Shown here: one piece after another, positions 52,737 to 60,488 of the stretch
Layout: each line of letters opens with the position of its first letter
Position numbering within the stretch: the stretch's first letter is position 1
Origin: Eubacterium sp. CAG:274
GTDB taxonomy: Bacteria > Bacillota > Clostridia > Lachnospirales > CAG-274
Assembly: GCA_000432155.1 (NCBI GenBank)
Contig: FR888507.1
Coordinates: 44,804-108,803, forward strand
Length of the DNA stretch: 64,000 nucleotides
Reading direction: 5' to 3'
Position numbers and translations under genes: made by a program
The notes under the pieces: model-generated
The model's input: the letters and a program-made list of their open reading frames with translations, nothing else
Databases searched by the model: none
Told to the model about the DNA's origin: nothing

Positions 52737-53903
52737 CTATTTTTGTTTTTTATATTCCATAATGCCATTTTTCAATCTTGAAAGCCCGTCCATAAGAATT
52801 TCCTTTGGGCAAGCAATGTTCATTCTCATAAAATTAATACCATTCCCCTTATAATTTACACCCTTTGAAATATATAATCCTGTTTTTTCTCTTATAAAAT
52901 TGCAAAGCTCTGAAGAATTTTTAGTTATATTACTACAATCAAGCCACATTAAATAAGTCGCTTCAGATTTTAAAACCTTTAAATCTGGTATTTCCTTTTC
53001 AATAAAATCATATACTATTTTCTTATTTTCATATAAATAAATTCTTAATTCATCTAACCACTTTTCGCCCTTTGTATATGCTGTAATAGTAGCTTCTATA
53101 GCAAAAGAATTTACCCCAGTATACCTATCAATATTCAATCCCCTAACGATATTGTTTTTCAATTTTTCATTAGGAATTATAACTGTAGCTGAATGTAAGC
53201 CTGCAATATTAAATGTCTTTGCAGTAGATACACAGGTTACACTTACATTTTTGCATATATTAGATACGCTTGCAAAAGGAATATAATCGCAATCAGGGTC
53301 TGTTAAATCACAATGAATTTCATCAGAAAGTACAACAACATCGTACTTGTTGCAAAGCTCCCCTATTTTTGAAAGCTCCTCTTTTGTCCAAATTCTTCCT
53401 GATGGATTTTGAGGATTGCATAATACCATCATTGTTGTAAGCGGATTTGATAGCTTTTTCTCTAAATCTTCAAAATCAATGTAATATGTTTTGCCATCAT
53501 ATGTTAATTCATTTTCAACAATATTTCTACCCTGATTTTTAATGCAACTAAAGAAAGCATTATATACAGGAGTCTGTACCAAAACATTATCCCCTAAGTT
53601 TGTTACCCTTTTTATTACACAATTAACTGCTGAAACAACACCTGAACAAAATTGCAACCACTCTTTTTCCATTTTAAAGTTATGTCTGTTGTTCCACCAA
53701 TATACTACAGCATCATACCATTGTTCAGATACAATCGAATAGCCGAATACACCTCTGTCTACGCACTTTTTTAATTCTTCCTTAATTTCTGGAGCTGTTT
53801 CAAAATCCATATCAGCTACCCACATTGGAAGTTCATTTTCGCCTACTTCCCATTTTAAGGAATTTGTATTTCTTCTATCTATAATTTTATCGAAATCGTA
53901 CAC
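52737..53903 (-). CDS. patB: MalY/PatB family PLP C-S lyase
   Basis: The 388-aa fold-type I PLP enzyme shows RNTNSLKW at the N-terminus, PVYNAFFSCI, CNPQNPSGRIWTKEEL, VLSDEIHCDLT and the PLP-lysine motif STAKTFNIAGLHSA. Family members are cystathionine beta-lyases or aminotransferases that release thiols from cysteine conjugates. The start appears to be GTG (53903) with only a weak ribosome site. Confidence 0.92.
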   Translation of the reverse strand: MYDFDKIIDRRNTNSLKWEVGENELPMWVADMDFETAPEIKEELKKCVDRGVFGYSIVSEQWYDAVVYWWNNRHNFKMEKEWLQFCSGVVSAVNCVIKRVTNLGDNVLVQTPVYNAFFSCIKNQGRNIVENELTYDGKTYYIDFEDLEKKLSNPLTTMMVLCNPQNPSGRIWTKEELSKIGELCNKYDVVVLSDEIHCDLTDPDCDYIPFASVSNICKNVSVTCVSTAKTFNIAGLHSATVIIPNEKLKNNIVRGLNIDRYTGVNSFAIEATITAYTKGEKWLDELRIYLYENKKIVYDFIEKEIPDLKVLKSEATYLMWLDCSNITKNSSELCNFIREKTGLYISKGVNYKGNGINFMRMNIACPKEILMDGLSRLKNGIMEYKKQK

Positions 53904-53918
53904 TATCTCACACCACCA

Positions 53919-54956
53919 TTAAATAAGTTTTATATTTACAATCATAATTATAAAACTTAAAACAATATAAACCAATATTAATTTTTTCTCTAATTTAGAA
54001 AGTTTTTCATTACTTTCCAAATCATTTGGTATTGCAAACATATCATACCATTCTTTTCGCAATTTAAAGGTCATTATTATACCAGGGATTATACTAAGTA
54101 CAGCTATAACATATCTATTTACATTAGTACATTGACCTTTTATTATAAGCATCAAAAAATAATATACAACCGTATAAATTGCAAAGCAAAGACAAGAGCT
54201 TAAACCAATTCCAAAAATGCCACAAAATATTTTCAATAAATTTACTATATCAAATATTTTTTTCTTATAGAAAACATATTTTGAAACATTTTCAATATTA
54301 TTTACTGGTAAATCCAAATTTTCTGTATTTTTTATGTATTCCAAAACTTTCATTTCATAATTAGATAGATTATTCTTGTTTTTCAAATAAAGTTCTTCTG
54401 CCTTATGAAATTTACCCTCAATAAAATATTTATACTCTTTTTTAAAATATCTTTCATTATCTATATTGTAATAATCATCAAAAAGTATCTCTTTGTATTC
54501 GTCTACTATATTTTTATTATTAAAAATATTCCCATTGTAATATTTATCAAAATCTCTAGCAAATACATCCTCTATCTCTTTTATTTCTTCTGAATAGGAT
54601 AATTCCAGTATTCTTTCATAATATTTATCCGTAACAGAAAAAATATAGTTTATACATATTTCCAAATCTTTTTCGTTTTCAATATACTCAAATGACAAGC
54701 AATAGAATTTATCATCAATATAGTTTAATACATCATAAGGGTTATACTCTATCGGAGGATTTTGCTGTAATATAAACCTACAAAACAACTTTCCATAGTT
54801 TATTTTATATTCCAAAACAAGTATGAAACCCGAACCATAAAACACTTTACCCTTTATAATATCTATCTCGTCTATGTATCCATCAAAATTAAATCTACAA
54901 TAAAGATTATTGTTATAGGCATAGTCCGTTATTAATTTTTGAAATTTTTTAATCAC
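53919..54956 (-). CDS. Unknown membrane protein
   Basis: I do not recognise this protein of 345 aa. The first two-thirds are soluble and Tyr/Asn/Glu-rich, with a TPR-like stretch (FIEGKFHKAEELYLKNKNNL), followed by three or four membrane segments (about residues 238-262, 270-285 and 325-345). The GTG at 54965 forms part of a GAGGTG ribosome site, so the GTG at 54956 is the probable start. Base composition is even more AT-rich than its neighbours. It is upstream of malY with a 15-base gap. Confidence 0.72.
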   Translation of the reverse strand: MIKKFQKLITDYAYNNNLYCRFNFDGYIDEIDIIKGKVFYGSGFILVLEYKINYGKLFCRFILQQNPPIEYNPYDVLNYIDDKFYCLSFEYIENEKDLEICINYIFSVTDKYYERILELSYSEEIKEIEDVFARDFDKYYNGNIFNNKNIVDEYKEILFDDYYNIDNERYFKKEYKYFIEGKFHKAEELYLKNKNNLSNYEMKVLEYIKNTENLDLPVNNIENVSKYVFYKKKIFDIVNLLKIFCGIFGIGLSSCLCFAIYTVVYYFLMLIIKGQCTNVNRYVIAVLSIIPGIIMTFKLRKEWYDMFAIPNDLESNEKLSKLEKKLILVYIVLSFIIMIVNIKLI

Positions 54957-55040
54957 AAAGTACACCTCACAAAATCAATCTTTACATTAAATTCTTCTTT
55001 TCAATTATTATACCAAAAAAATTATTTTCTTCAACCTCTT

Positions 55041-55081
55041 ATATATAAAAAGCTGATTTCCTTTTATAGAAACCAGCTTTT
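55041..55081 (-). terminator. Terminator of the thi operon
   Basis: AAAAGCTG-x-TTTC pairs with GAAA-x-CAGCTTTT with one mismatch; the minus strand continues TTTTTATATAT. Confidence 0.82.
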
Positions 55082-55087
55082 AAAACA

Positions 55088-55825
55088 TTATTTTAACTTA
55101 GACAATATTTCTTTTTTATATTCCAAAAATTCTTCTGTAAGGTTATAATCTTTCCGTTGCTTTTTATCTTTTTTAACATTTATAGTTGAAACTATACTTC
55201 CGGGGCTACCACTCATTACATAAATTCTATCAGACAGCATTATTGCTTCATCTATATCGTGAGTAATAACAATTGATGACAAATTAATGCTATTGACAAT
55301 ATTCAAGTACCATTTATGTAGCTCTCCTTTTGTTATAGCATCTAAAGCACTAAAAGGCTCGTCTAATAAATTAATTTCATTTGAAAATAAATAAGTTCTC
55401 AAAAACGCAGCCCTTTGACGCATACCGCCAGAAAGTTGAGATGGATATTTATTCTGTGTTCCGTCTAAACCAAATTTAGGAAACAATTGACTTACTTTTT
55501 CTCTAGCAACTTTCTTTTTTTCTCCTCTTATTACAAGGGGAAGTGCTACATTATCCAAAACAGTTTTATATTGCACAAGTAAATCTTTCTGCAACATATA
55601 GCCAACTTCTCCTGAAATGCCAGTAATATTTTTACCATTTAGTTCTACAGTTCCATTATCCGGCTTAACCAATCCTGATATTACTTGAAATAATGTAGTT
55701 TTTCCAACACCGCTTACACCAAGTAATGAAACTATCTCGCCTTTATTTAATTCAAGATTTATATTGTCTATTATTTTTCTACCATCATAACTTTTTGAAA
55801 CATTTGAAACTTTAAGTAAAGCCAT
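55088..55825 (-). CDS. thiZ: Thiamine-precursor ABC transporter, ATPase subunit
   Basis: The 245-aa nitrate/sulfonate-type ABC ATPase has Walker A GVSGVGKTTLF, signature LSGGMRQRAAF, Walker B INLLDEPFSALD and HDIDEAI. It is downstream of the TPP riboswitch with ThiX- and ThiY-like subunits, hence the thiamine role. AAGGAG precedes the ATG. Confidence 0.85.
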   Translation of the reverse strand: MALLKVSNVSKSYDGRKIIDNINLELNKGEIVSLLGVSGVGKTTLFQVISGLVKPDNGTVELNGKNITGISGEVGYMLQKDLLVQYKTVLDNVALPLVIRGEKKKVAREKVSQLFPKFGLDGTQNKYPSQLSGGMRQRAAFLRTYLFSNEINLLDEPFSALDAITKGELHKWYLNIVNSINLSSIVITHDIDEAIMLSDRIYVMSGSPGSIVSTINVKKDKKQRKDYNLTEEFLEYKKEILSKLK

Positions 55826-55834
55826 ATTTTCTCC

Positions 55835-56827
55835 TTACTTTAATAAATCATCTGTAAAGCCTGTATTTTCTGAAATTTTATAATTAATAGCCTTTGTATC
55901 GTAAAGCCAATTATAAAAACCATTCCATCTCTTAGGGTCTATATAGCCCCAACTTTCGCTATCTGCTGTATACTTATCTGCAAGCCATTCTTGACTTCTT
56001 TCAACTATATCTTTATCCAATTCAGGAGCATTTTCACAAAGAATATCTGCTGCCTCTTTTGGATTTTCCTCTGCAAATTCGTAGCCTTTTTTTGCAGCCT
56101 GAACAAAAGCCTTAGCCTGTTCTGGATTATTTTTAATATAGTCGTTATTAGCAATAATTACAGGGCTATAGAAGTCAAGATTTTCATCCTGTTCAGCAAA
56201 ATTAATAAAGTTAGTATCAAGTCCTGCCTGTTCTAAAGCAATACCGTCCCAAGCATAATAAACCCATACTGTATCAACCTGATTAGTAGTCAATGCTGTT
56301 TTTACATCTTGAATAGTAGATGGAATCATATTAAGTTTGCTATAATCTCCACCATCTTTAGTCATAATATGCTTTATGATGCTCTTTTCAATATCCATAT
56401 CCCATGTAGCGTATGTCTTTCCCTCAAGTTTTTTAGGTGAGTCAATACCTTTTTCTTTTAATGAAATAAGTCCAGAAGTATTATGCTGTATTATAGTTGC
56501 AACTGCTGAAACATTCATTTCTTCTCCTGGCTTAAATGCTGGTGCAAGGTATTCCTGAAAATCAATACCAAACTGTGCTTTGCCTGAAGAAACCATAAGT
56601 GTTGCACCGTCTTCTGGTGGCTGTTGAATTTCTACATCAAGTCCGGCATCTTCAAAATAACCTTTTTCTTTGGCCACAAAAAGGCCTGTATGATTAGTAT
56701 TAGGTGTCCAGTCTAAAACAACTGTTACCTTTTCTAAATTTTTATTTTCTGATGTAGTAGTCTGACCACAACCTGTAAAACTTAAAGCTGTTACTACAGC
56801 TACAAAAACTGATATAAATTTTTTCAT
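55835..56827 (-). CDS. thiY: Thiamine-precursor ABC transporter, binding lipoprotein
   Basis: The 330-aa protein has a signal peptide with lipobox (ALSFTGC, Cys about 20), then the NMT1/THI5-like fold (VVLDWTPNTNHTGLFVAKEKGYF, VEIQQPPEDGATLMVSSGKA). ThiY members bind formylaminopyrimidine (FAMP) or related HMP precursors. It needs LspA, also encoded here. GGAG precedes the ATG. Confidence 0.87.
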   Translation of the reverse strand: MKKFISVFVAVVTALSFTGCGQTTTSENKNLEKVTVVLDWTPNTNHTGLFVAKEKGYFEDAGLDVEIQQPPEDGATLMVSSGKAQFGIDFQEYLAPAFKPGEEMNVSAVATIIQHNTSGLISLKEKGIDSPKKLEGKTYATWDMDIEKSIIKHIMTKDGGDYSKLNMIPSTIQDVKTALTTNQVDTVWVYYAWDGIALEQAGLDTNFINFAEQDENLDFYSPVIIANNDYIKNNPEQAKAFVQAAKKGYEFAEENPKEAADILCENAPELDKDIVERSQEWLADKYTADSESWGYIDPKRWNGFYNWLYDTKAINYKISENTGFTDDLLK

Positions 56828-57609
56828 ATATTTTTCTCCATTTTATTTTCTGATAATTCCCAAGGCATACAAATTTTCTTTAAAATGTCTACAATTCTCA
56901 TCAATATAAGACTTATAACAGATATTAAAATTATTACTGCAAACATTTTATCAAATGAGTAAGATTTTTTTACTCTTACCATATAAACCCCCAGACCATT
57001 ATATCCCCCCAACCACTCTGAAATAACTGCACCAACTACTGAATAAGCAGCAGATATTCTAAGTCCTGAAAAGAATTCTCCTCTTGACGCTGGGAATTTA
57101 ATATGTCTGTATATTTGCAATTTACTTGCCCCCATAGACTTCATAAGCTGTATTTCGTCTTTATCTACAGAATGAAGTCCTGTATATGTTCCTACCGCTA
57201 TTGGAAAAAATGTTGTTATTGTTATAAGCACAATTTTAGGTGTCAATTCATAACCAAACCATAACACTAAAAGAGGCGCAATAGCTATTGTTGGTATTGT
57301 TTGTGACACTATTATTATTGGATACAATATCTTATTTAATACTTTACACATATCCATAAGAACAGCTGTAATCAAGCCCAAAATTATACCACAAACCAAT
57401 CCCCAAAATGCTTCTGTCAATGTTGTGCCAGTATGTCCCAAAAGTAATGCTGAATCTGTCTTTAAGGCAGAAATTACTTTCATTGGAGATGGTAACATAT
57501 ATTCAGGTATTATTCCTGAAACAGAAACACCCTGCCATATTAATAAAAAGACAATAGATGTCCATAGAGATGTACTATTCTTGATGATGTTTTGTAATTT
57601 TCTTTTCAA
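56824..57609 (-). CDS. thiX: Thiamine-precursor ABC transporter, permease
   Basis: The 261-aa BPD-type permease has about six membrane helices and the EAA loop region (LMKSMGASKLQIYRHIKFPAS, then VVGAVISEWLGG). It overlaps thiY by 4 bases and the upstream YkoF-like gene by 35 bases. The start is TTG (57609), with GGAG about 13 bases away; reading from within the previous gene suggests coupling. Confidence 0.86.
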   Translation of the reverse strand: MKRKLQNIIKNSTSLWTSIVFLLIWQGVSVSGIIPEYMLPSPMKVISALKTDSALLLGHTGTTLTEAFWGLVCGIILGLITAVLMDMCKVLNKILYPIIIVSQTIPTIAIAPLLVLWFGYELTPKIVLITITTFFPIAVGTYTGLHSVDKDEIQLMKSMGASKLQIYRHIKFPASRGEFFSGLRISAAYSVVGAVISEWLGGYNGLGVYMVRVKKSYSFDKMFAVIILISVISLILMRIVDILKKICMPWELSENKMEKNI

Positions 57610-57874
57610 TAGTCAATACATCTCCTTCTGGCTTATAAACAACCTTAACATAGGCAGAAACAGACTTAGCTCCTGCATTAACAGCAACTTTCTGACATTC
57701 CTTAACTATATCCATAAGTTGGTCATAATCGCCCTCAATAGTTGTTTCAAAAGGTCCTACAGAACAATTAAGCCCTGTACTCTTAATATAAGCTATAACC
57801 TCGTCTACAATTCTTATTAATTCATCTTCATCTCTTGTATCTGGTAAAACCTGAATTGCTATACTTGCGTTCAT
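57575..57874 (-). CDS. YkoF/UPF0045-type thiamine-binding protein
   Basis: The 99-aa protein belongs to the MTH1187/YkoF ferredoxin-like family: ASIAIQVLPDTRDEDELIRI, STGLNCSVGPFETTIEGDYD, VKECQKVAVNAGAKSVSAYV. YkoF binds thiamine or HMP and is often encoded with ThiXYZ-type transporters. It is the first gene after the riboswitch. AGGAGG precedes the ATG. Confidence 0.85.
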   Translation of the reverse strand: MNASIAIQVLPDTRDEDELIRIVDEVIAYIKSTGLNCSVGPFETTIEGDYDQLMDIVKECQKVAVNAGAKSVSAYVKVVYKPEGDVLTIEKKITKHHQE

Positions 57875-57950
57875 TTATTCTTCCTCCTAATCATAATTTA
57901 AAGCAAAAAAATAAACCCCCAAAAAAATCGGAATTTATAAAACACTTAAT

Positions 57951-58044
57951 ATAATATATCTCCCTATACCGGCATTATCCGAAAGGTATAAGGGTCAGTT
58001 TAAAACTTTCTCAGATGCTAAAGGCAACTCCCCTGATACATTAT
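57951..58044 (-). promoter_or_regulatory. TPP (THI-box) riboswitch
   Basis: On the minus strand all core THI-box elements are present in order: a 10-bp P1 stem (58035-58044 with 57951-57960), GGGGAG, CTGAGA (58009-58014), ACCC, CCTTTCGGATAATGCCGG (GGATAATGCC at about 57971-57980) and TAGGGA. It stands upstream of the ykoF-like/thiXYZ operon and should lower its expression when TPP is abundant. No clear terminator follows; two poly-U runs separated by GGGGG lie before the ribosome site. Confidence 0.95.
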
Positions 58045-58045
58045 T

Positions 58046-58073
58046 ATTTTAACATTATTTCAAAATTTGTTAA
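58046..58073 (-). promoter_or_regulatory. Putative promoter of the thi operon
   Basis: TTAACA (58068-58073), a 16-base spacer and TAAAAT (58046-58051) lie on the minus strand, placing the start right at the 5' side of riboswitch P1. Confidence 0.52.
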
Positions 58074-58084
58074 TTACTATTTTA

Positions 58085-58128
58085 TTGTATAAACAAAGGC
58101 ACTTGATAATATAAATCAAATGCCTTTG
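58085..58128 (-). terminator. Terminator of agrBD
   Basis: A 14-bp stem with one G-U pair (58094-58107 with 58115-58128) and a 7-base loop lies after agrD on the minus strand; the following U-tract (TTTAT) is short. Confidence 0.62.
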
Positions 58129-58178
58129 CTAAGTAATTGCGTTTGGGAATTTTTTGTTCTGTCTTTTAGCTTTTGAAA

Positions 58179-58337
58179 TTATTTTTCGATTAACTCGTTT
58201 GGTAACTTTGGTTCGTGAGCATATCCTGGAAGACATCTACCAATAGCAACAGAACCAACAACTAAAGCAAATGTACAAACCTGTAAAACAGTTCTGTTTG
58301 TAACAATTGACTTAATTTTCATCATTAAATTCTTCAT
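58179..58337 (-). CDS. agrD: AgrD-type cyclic autoinducer prepeptide
   Basis: A 52-codon minus-strand frame starts ATG 58337, ten bases after a very strong GGAGGAGGT site, and ends TAA at 58179. It begins inside agrB (26-base overlap). The parts fit AgrD: an amphipathic basic N-terminus (MKNLMMKIKSIVTNR), a hydrophobic stretch (VCTFALVVGSVAIG), a core starting at Cys35 (CLPGYA) and a conserved acidic/proline C-terminal tail (HEPKLPNELIEK) like that removed by AgrB. The tail position suggests a ring from Cys35 to Ala40. Confidence 0.9.
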   Translation of the reverse strand: MKNLMMKIKSIVTNRTVLQVCTFALVVGSVAIGRCLPGYAHEPKLPNELIEK

Positions 58338-58917
58338 AATTGTTGTACCTCCTCCTGAAAATTTTATACGATATGGGCAAGATACTTATAACGACATAGG
58401 TTTCCATAAGCATTAATATATTTACAAACCACATTGGCTTTGCAAATATAGCTAAAAGACAGTAGATTATGCTTACAATTACAGCTCGAGTTTTTAGCTG
58501 TTTTCTAACCTCTTTTTTTACCAAAGGATGATTTTCTGTATCTGCTGGTGCATATTTAAAAATAAGAAAAACATATGTAATCATTAATATGCAACGGGGT
58601 ATTGTTCCAACATAGATGTCTTTTATTAGTATAGGGCTCATAACATCTAAAAATACAGAAAGCAGTAAACACATTAATCCTGATTGACAATGTAAGCCAA
58701 AGGTAAAAAATCTTAAAATTGCAAATGATAAAATAGCTACCAAAGTGTACTTTAATCCACCTAAGGCAAATGCCAAACCGATAATAATAACTGTCTTTAT
58801 TAAATTTTCTAAAAGTATCTCCATTCCATAGGCTATTTTTACTTTTTCAATATGGCTGTAGTTATCATCTACCACCTTACTTGAAATAAAATCATCTACA
58901 AATTTTATTTTTATCAC
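58312..58917 (-). CDS. agrB: AgrB-type peptide-processing membrane protease
   Basis: This membrane cysteine protease trims the AgrD C-terminus and forms the thiolactone. The 201-aa protein has about five or six helices and the catalytic pair His76 and Cys83 in FGLHCQSGLMCLLLS, matching the H-x6-C spacing of the family; an extra Cys77 follows the His. The start is apparently GTG 58917, with AAAGGA only one base away, an unusually close site. agrD overlaps its last codons. Confidence 0.93.
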   Translation of the reverse strand: MIKIKFVDDFISSKVVDDNYSHIEKVKIAYGMEILLENLIKTVIIIGLAFALGGLKYTLVAILSFAILRFFTFGLHCQSGLMCLLLSVFLDVMSPILIKDIYVGTIPRCILMITYVFLIFKYAPADTENHPLVKKEVRKQLKTRAVIVSIIYCLLAIFAKPMWFVNILMLMETYVVISILPISYKIFRRRYNNYEEFNDEN

Positions 58918-58938
58918 ATCCTTTCTTGCCCTAAAAAA

Positions 58939-58967
58939 AGTATATTTGAAAACTTAATTAAAGTCAA
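58939..58967 (-). promoter_or_regulatory. Promoter of agrBD
   Basis: TTGACT (58962-58967), a 17-base spacer and TATACT (58939-58944) lie on the minus strand, just upstream of agrB, giving a leader of about 15 bases. Confidence 0.65.
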
Positions 58968-58973
58968 TTTTGC

Positions 58974-59054
58974 TAAAAATGTGATAATCGCACTAAAATA
59001 ATGGTTATTAAAATATTTTTCAGTTTTATACTTCAATTCATCATCACATTTTTA
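58974..59054. repeat. 12-bp inverted repeat upstream of the agrBD promoter
   Basis: TAAAAATGTGAT (58974-58985) is mirrored by ATCACATTTTTA (59043-59054), 57 bases apart. The promoter-side arm overlaps a segment (58980-58992) that resembles the agrA-promoter repeat, so it may be part of a regulator-binding region or a DNA loop. Confidence 0.6.
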
Positions 59055-59179
59055 TAAAAACCACATTTAGCTTGTTTAATTTACACAAAAACTTAAACTT
59101 TCATTTGTTAATCAATAAATAAAGACAAAAAACCATATAAAAGTACAATAAATTACACTTTACTACATTTTTCGACATT

Positions 59180-60484
59180 TTATGATATTGTAATGCGAAT
59201 TATAAACTCATTATTATCCAAAGTAACTGAATAAATGGCATTATCATAGTTATGTATTATATTTAAAAAGTTATACAAACCTATTCCACTACCACTTTCT
59301 TTAGTTGTGTAACCCTTTTCAAAAAGTTTTGATGTATCTTCTATATTCCCAATATAATTATTTCTAATTTCTATTCTGAATATATCTTTTTGTTTTATAG
59401 TGCAAGTTACTTTGCCATTTCCTATAGCCTCTGCTGCCTGTATAGCATTGTCAAACAATATACCTACAATTCTTATTAAATCTATAGTATCCATATTTAT
59501 TTCATTTACAACACCTAAAACTCGTATAGTACAGTCTACATTTTTATTTTTGGCTTCTATTTGCTTCATAGCCAACAAGGCTTTAAGCTCTTTAAGTTCC
59601 ACATATTGCAAACTAGCTATACTAAATTCATTATTATTTATTATTAAATCTGTAGGTAAAACAGTTTTCTTAAAATATTCCTCAAGTCCATCTATATCTT
59701 TTTCCGAAATATACAACGACATACTTGTAAGTATATTTTTATAATCGTGTTTAAATGTTCTAAGGCTATTATAAAGTTCCTCTATTTCCTTTGTATAGAG
59801 ATTTAATTGTTTGTTCTTTTCTCTTTCTAATTTTATATCATATTCAGAAACTACATTTTTGATAAACATTATCATAAACATAGCAAGAAAAAGTGTATAG
59901 AGGCATAACAAAAGCCCCAGACTTTGTATAAATTCATTATTAAATCCTAGCTTTTTACAAACATTACCACTCGAAAAAATTATTATAAAATTAATTAAAA
60001 GAATTACGATTAAAAGTTTGCTATTTATTTCTTTAAAGTCCAGCATCTTCATTTTCATCTTTTTATTTACTACCCAACTAACAAAAGCTGACAATAAAGA
60101 TAAAATTAGTATGGCAATAAAAGCATAAATAATCATATTATAATCATTTTTATAAAGTAAAGTATTAATATCCTTTTTTGTAATTAATATTGCCAGATTA
60201 GACTCTATAACATCTGCTATCATTATTATAATCTGTACAAACAATGCTATAACCAAACTATAATCAAAGGACTTGATTTTATCATAGAGAAGATAAACAG
60301 TACCTATAATCCCAGTATATACTATAATTCTAGGAACTTTATTAATAAGTAAGCAGGACAATAAAACTTGTACTACAATATAGACAATCATTTTCAAGGT
60401 ATCATATTTTTCTCTTGCCAATATCATTCCACTTATATAATTTGCAATACAGGTTATAGCAATCAAAGCACCTATTGAACCCAT
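59180..60484 (-). CDS. agrC: AgrC-type sensor histidine kinase
   Basis: The 434-aa protein has six or seven N-terminal membrane helices, a coiled linker, the phospho-acceptor His246 in LRTFKHDYKNIL, and a GHKL ATPase domain with NAIQAAE (N box) and GSGIGLYN (G box). This is the HPK10 class that senses AgrD peptides. Its ATG follows the agrA stop by 4 bases, with the AAGGAATG site in agrA. Confidence 0.93.
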   Translation of the reverse strand: MGSIGALIAITCIANYISGMILAREKYDTLKMIVYIVVQVLLSCLLINKVPRIIVYTGIIGTVYLLYDKIKSFDYSLVIALFVQIIIMIADVIESNLAILITKKDINTLLYKNDYNMIIYAFIAILILSLLSAFVSWVVNKKMKMKMLDFKEINSKLLIVILLINFIIIFSSGNVCKKLGFNNEFIQSLGLLLCLYTLFLAMFMIMFIKNVVSEYDIKLEREKNKQLNLYTKEIEELYNSLRTFKHDYKNILTSMSLYISEKDIDGLEEYFKKTVLPTDLIINNNEFSIASLQYVELKELKALLAMKQIEAKNKNVDCTIRVLGVVNEINMDTIDLIRIVGILFDNAIQAAEAIGNGKVTCTIKQKDIFRIEIRNNYIGNIEDTSKLFEKGYTTKESGSGIGLYNFLNIIHNYDNAIYSVTLDNNEFIIRITIS

Positions 60485-60488
60485 ATGT

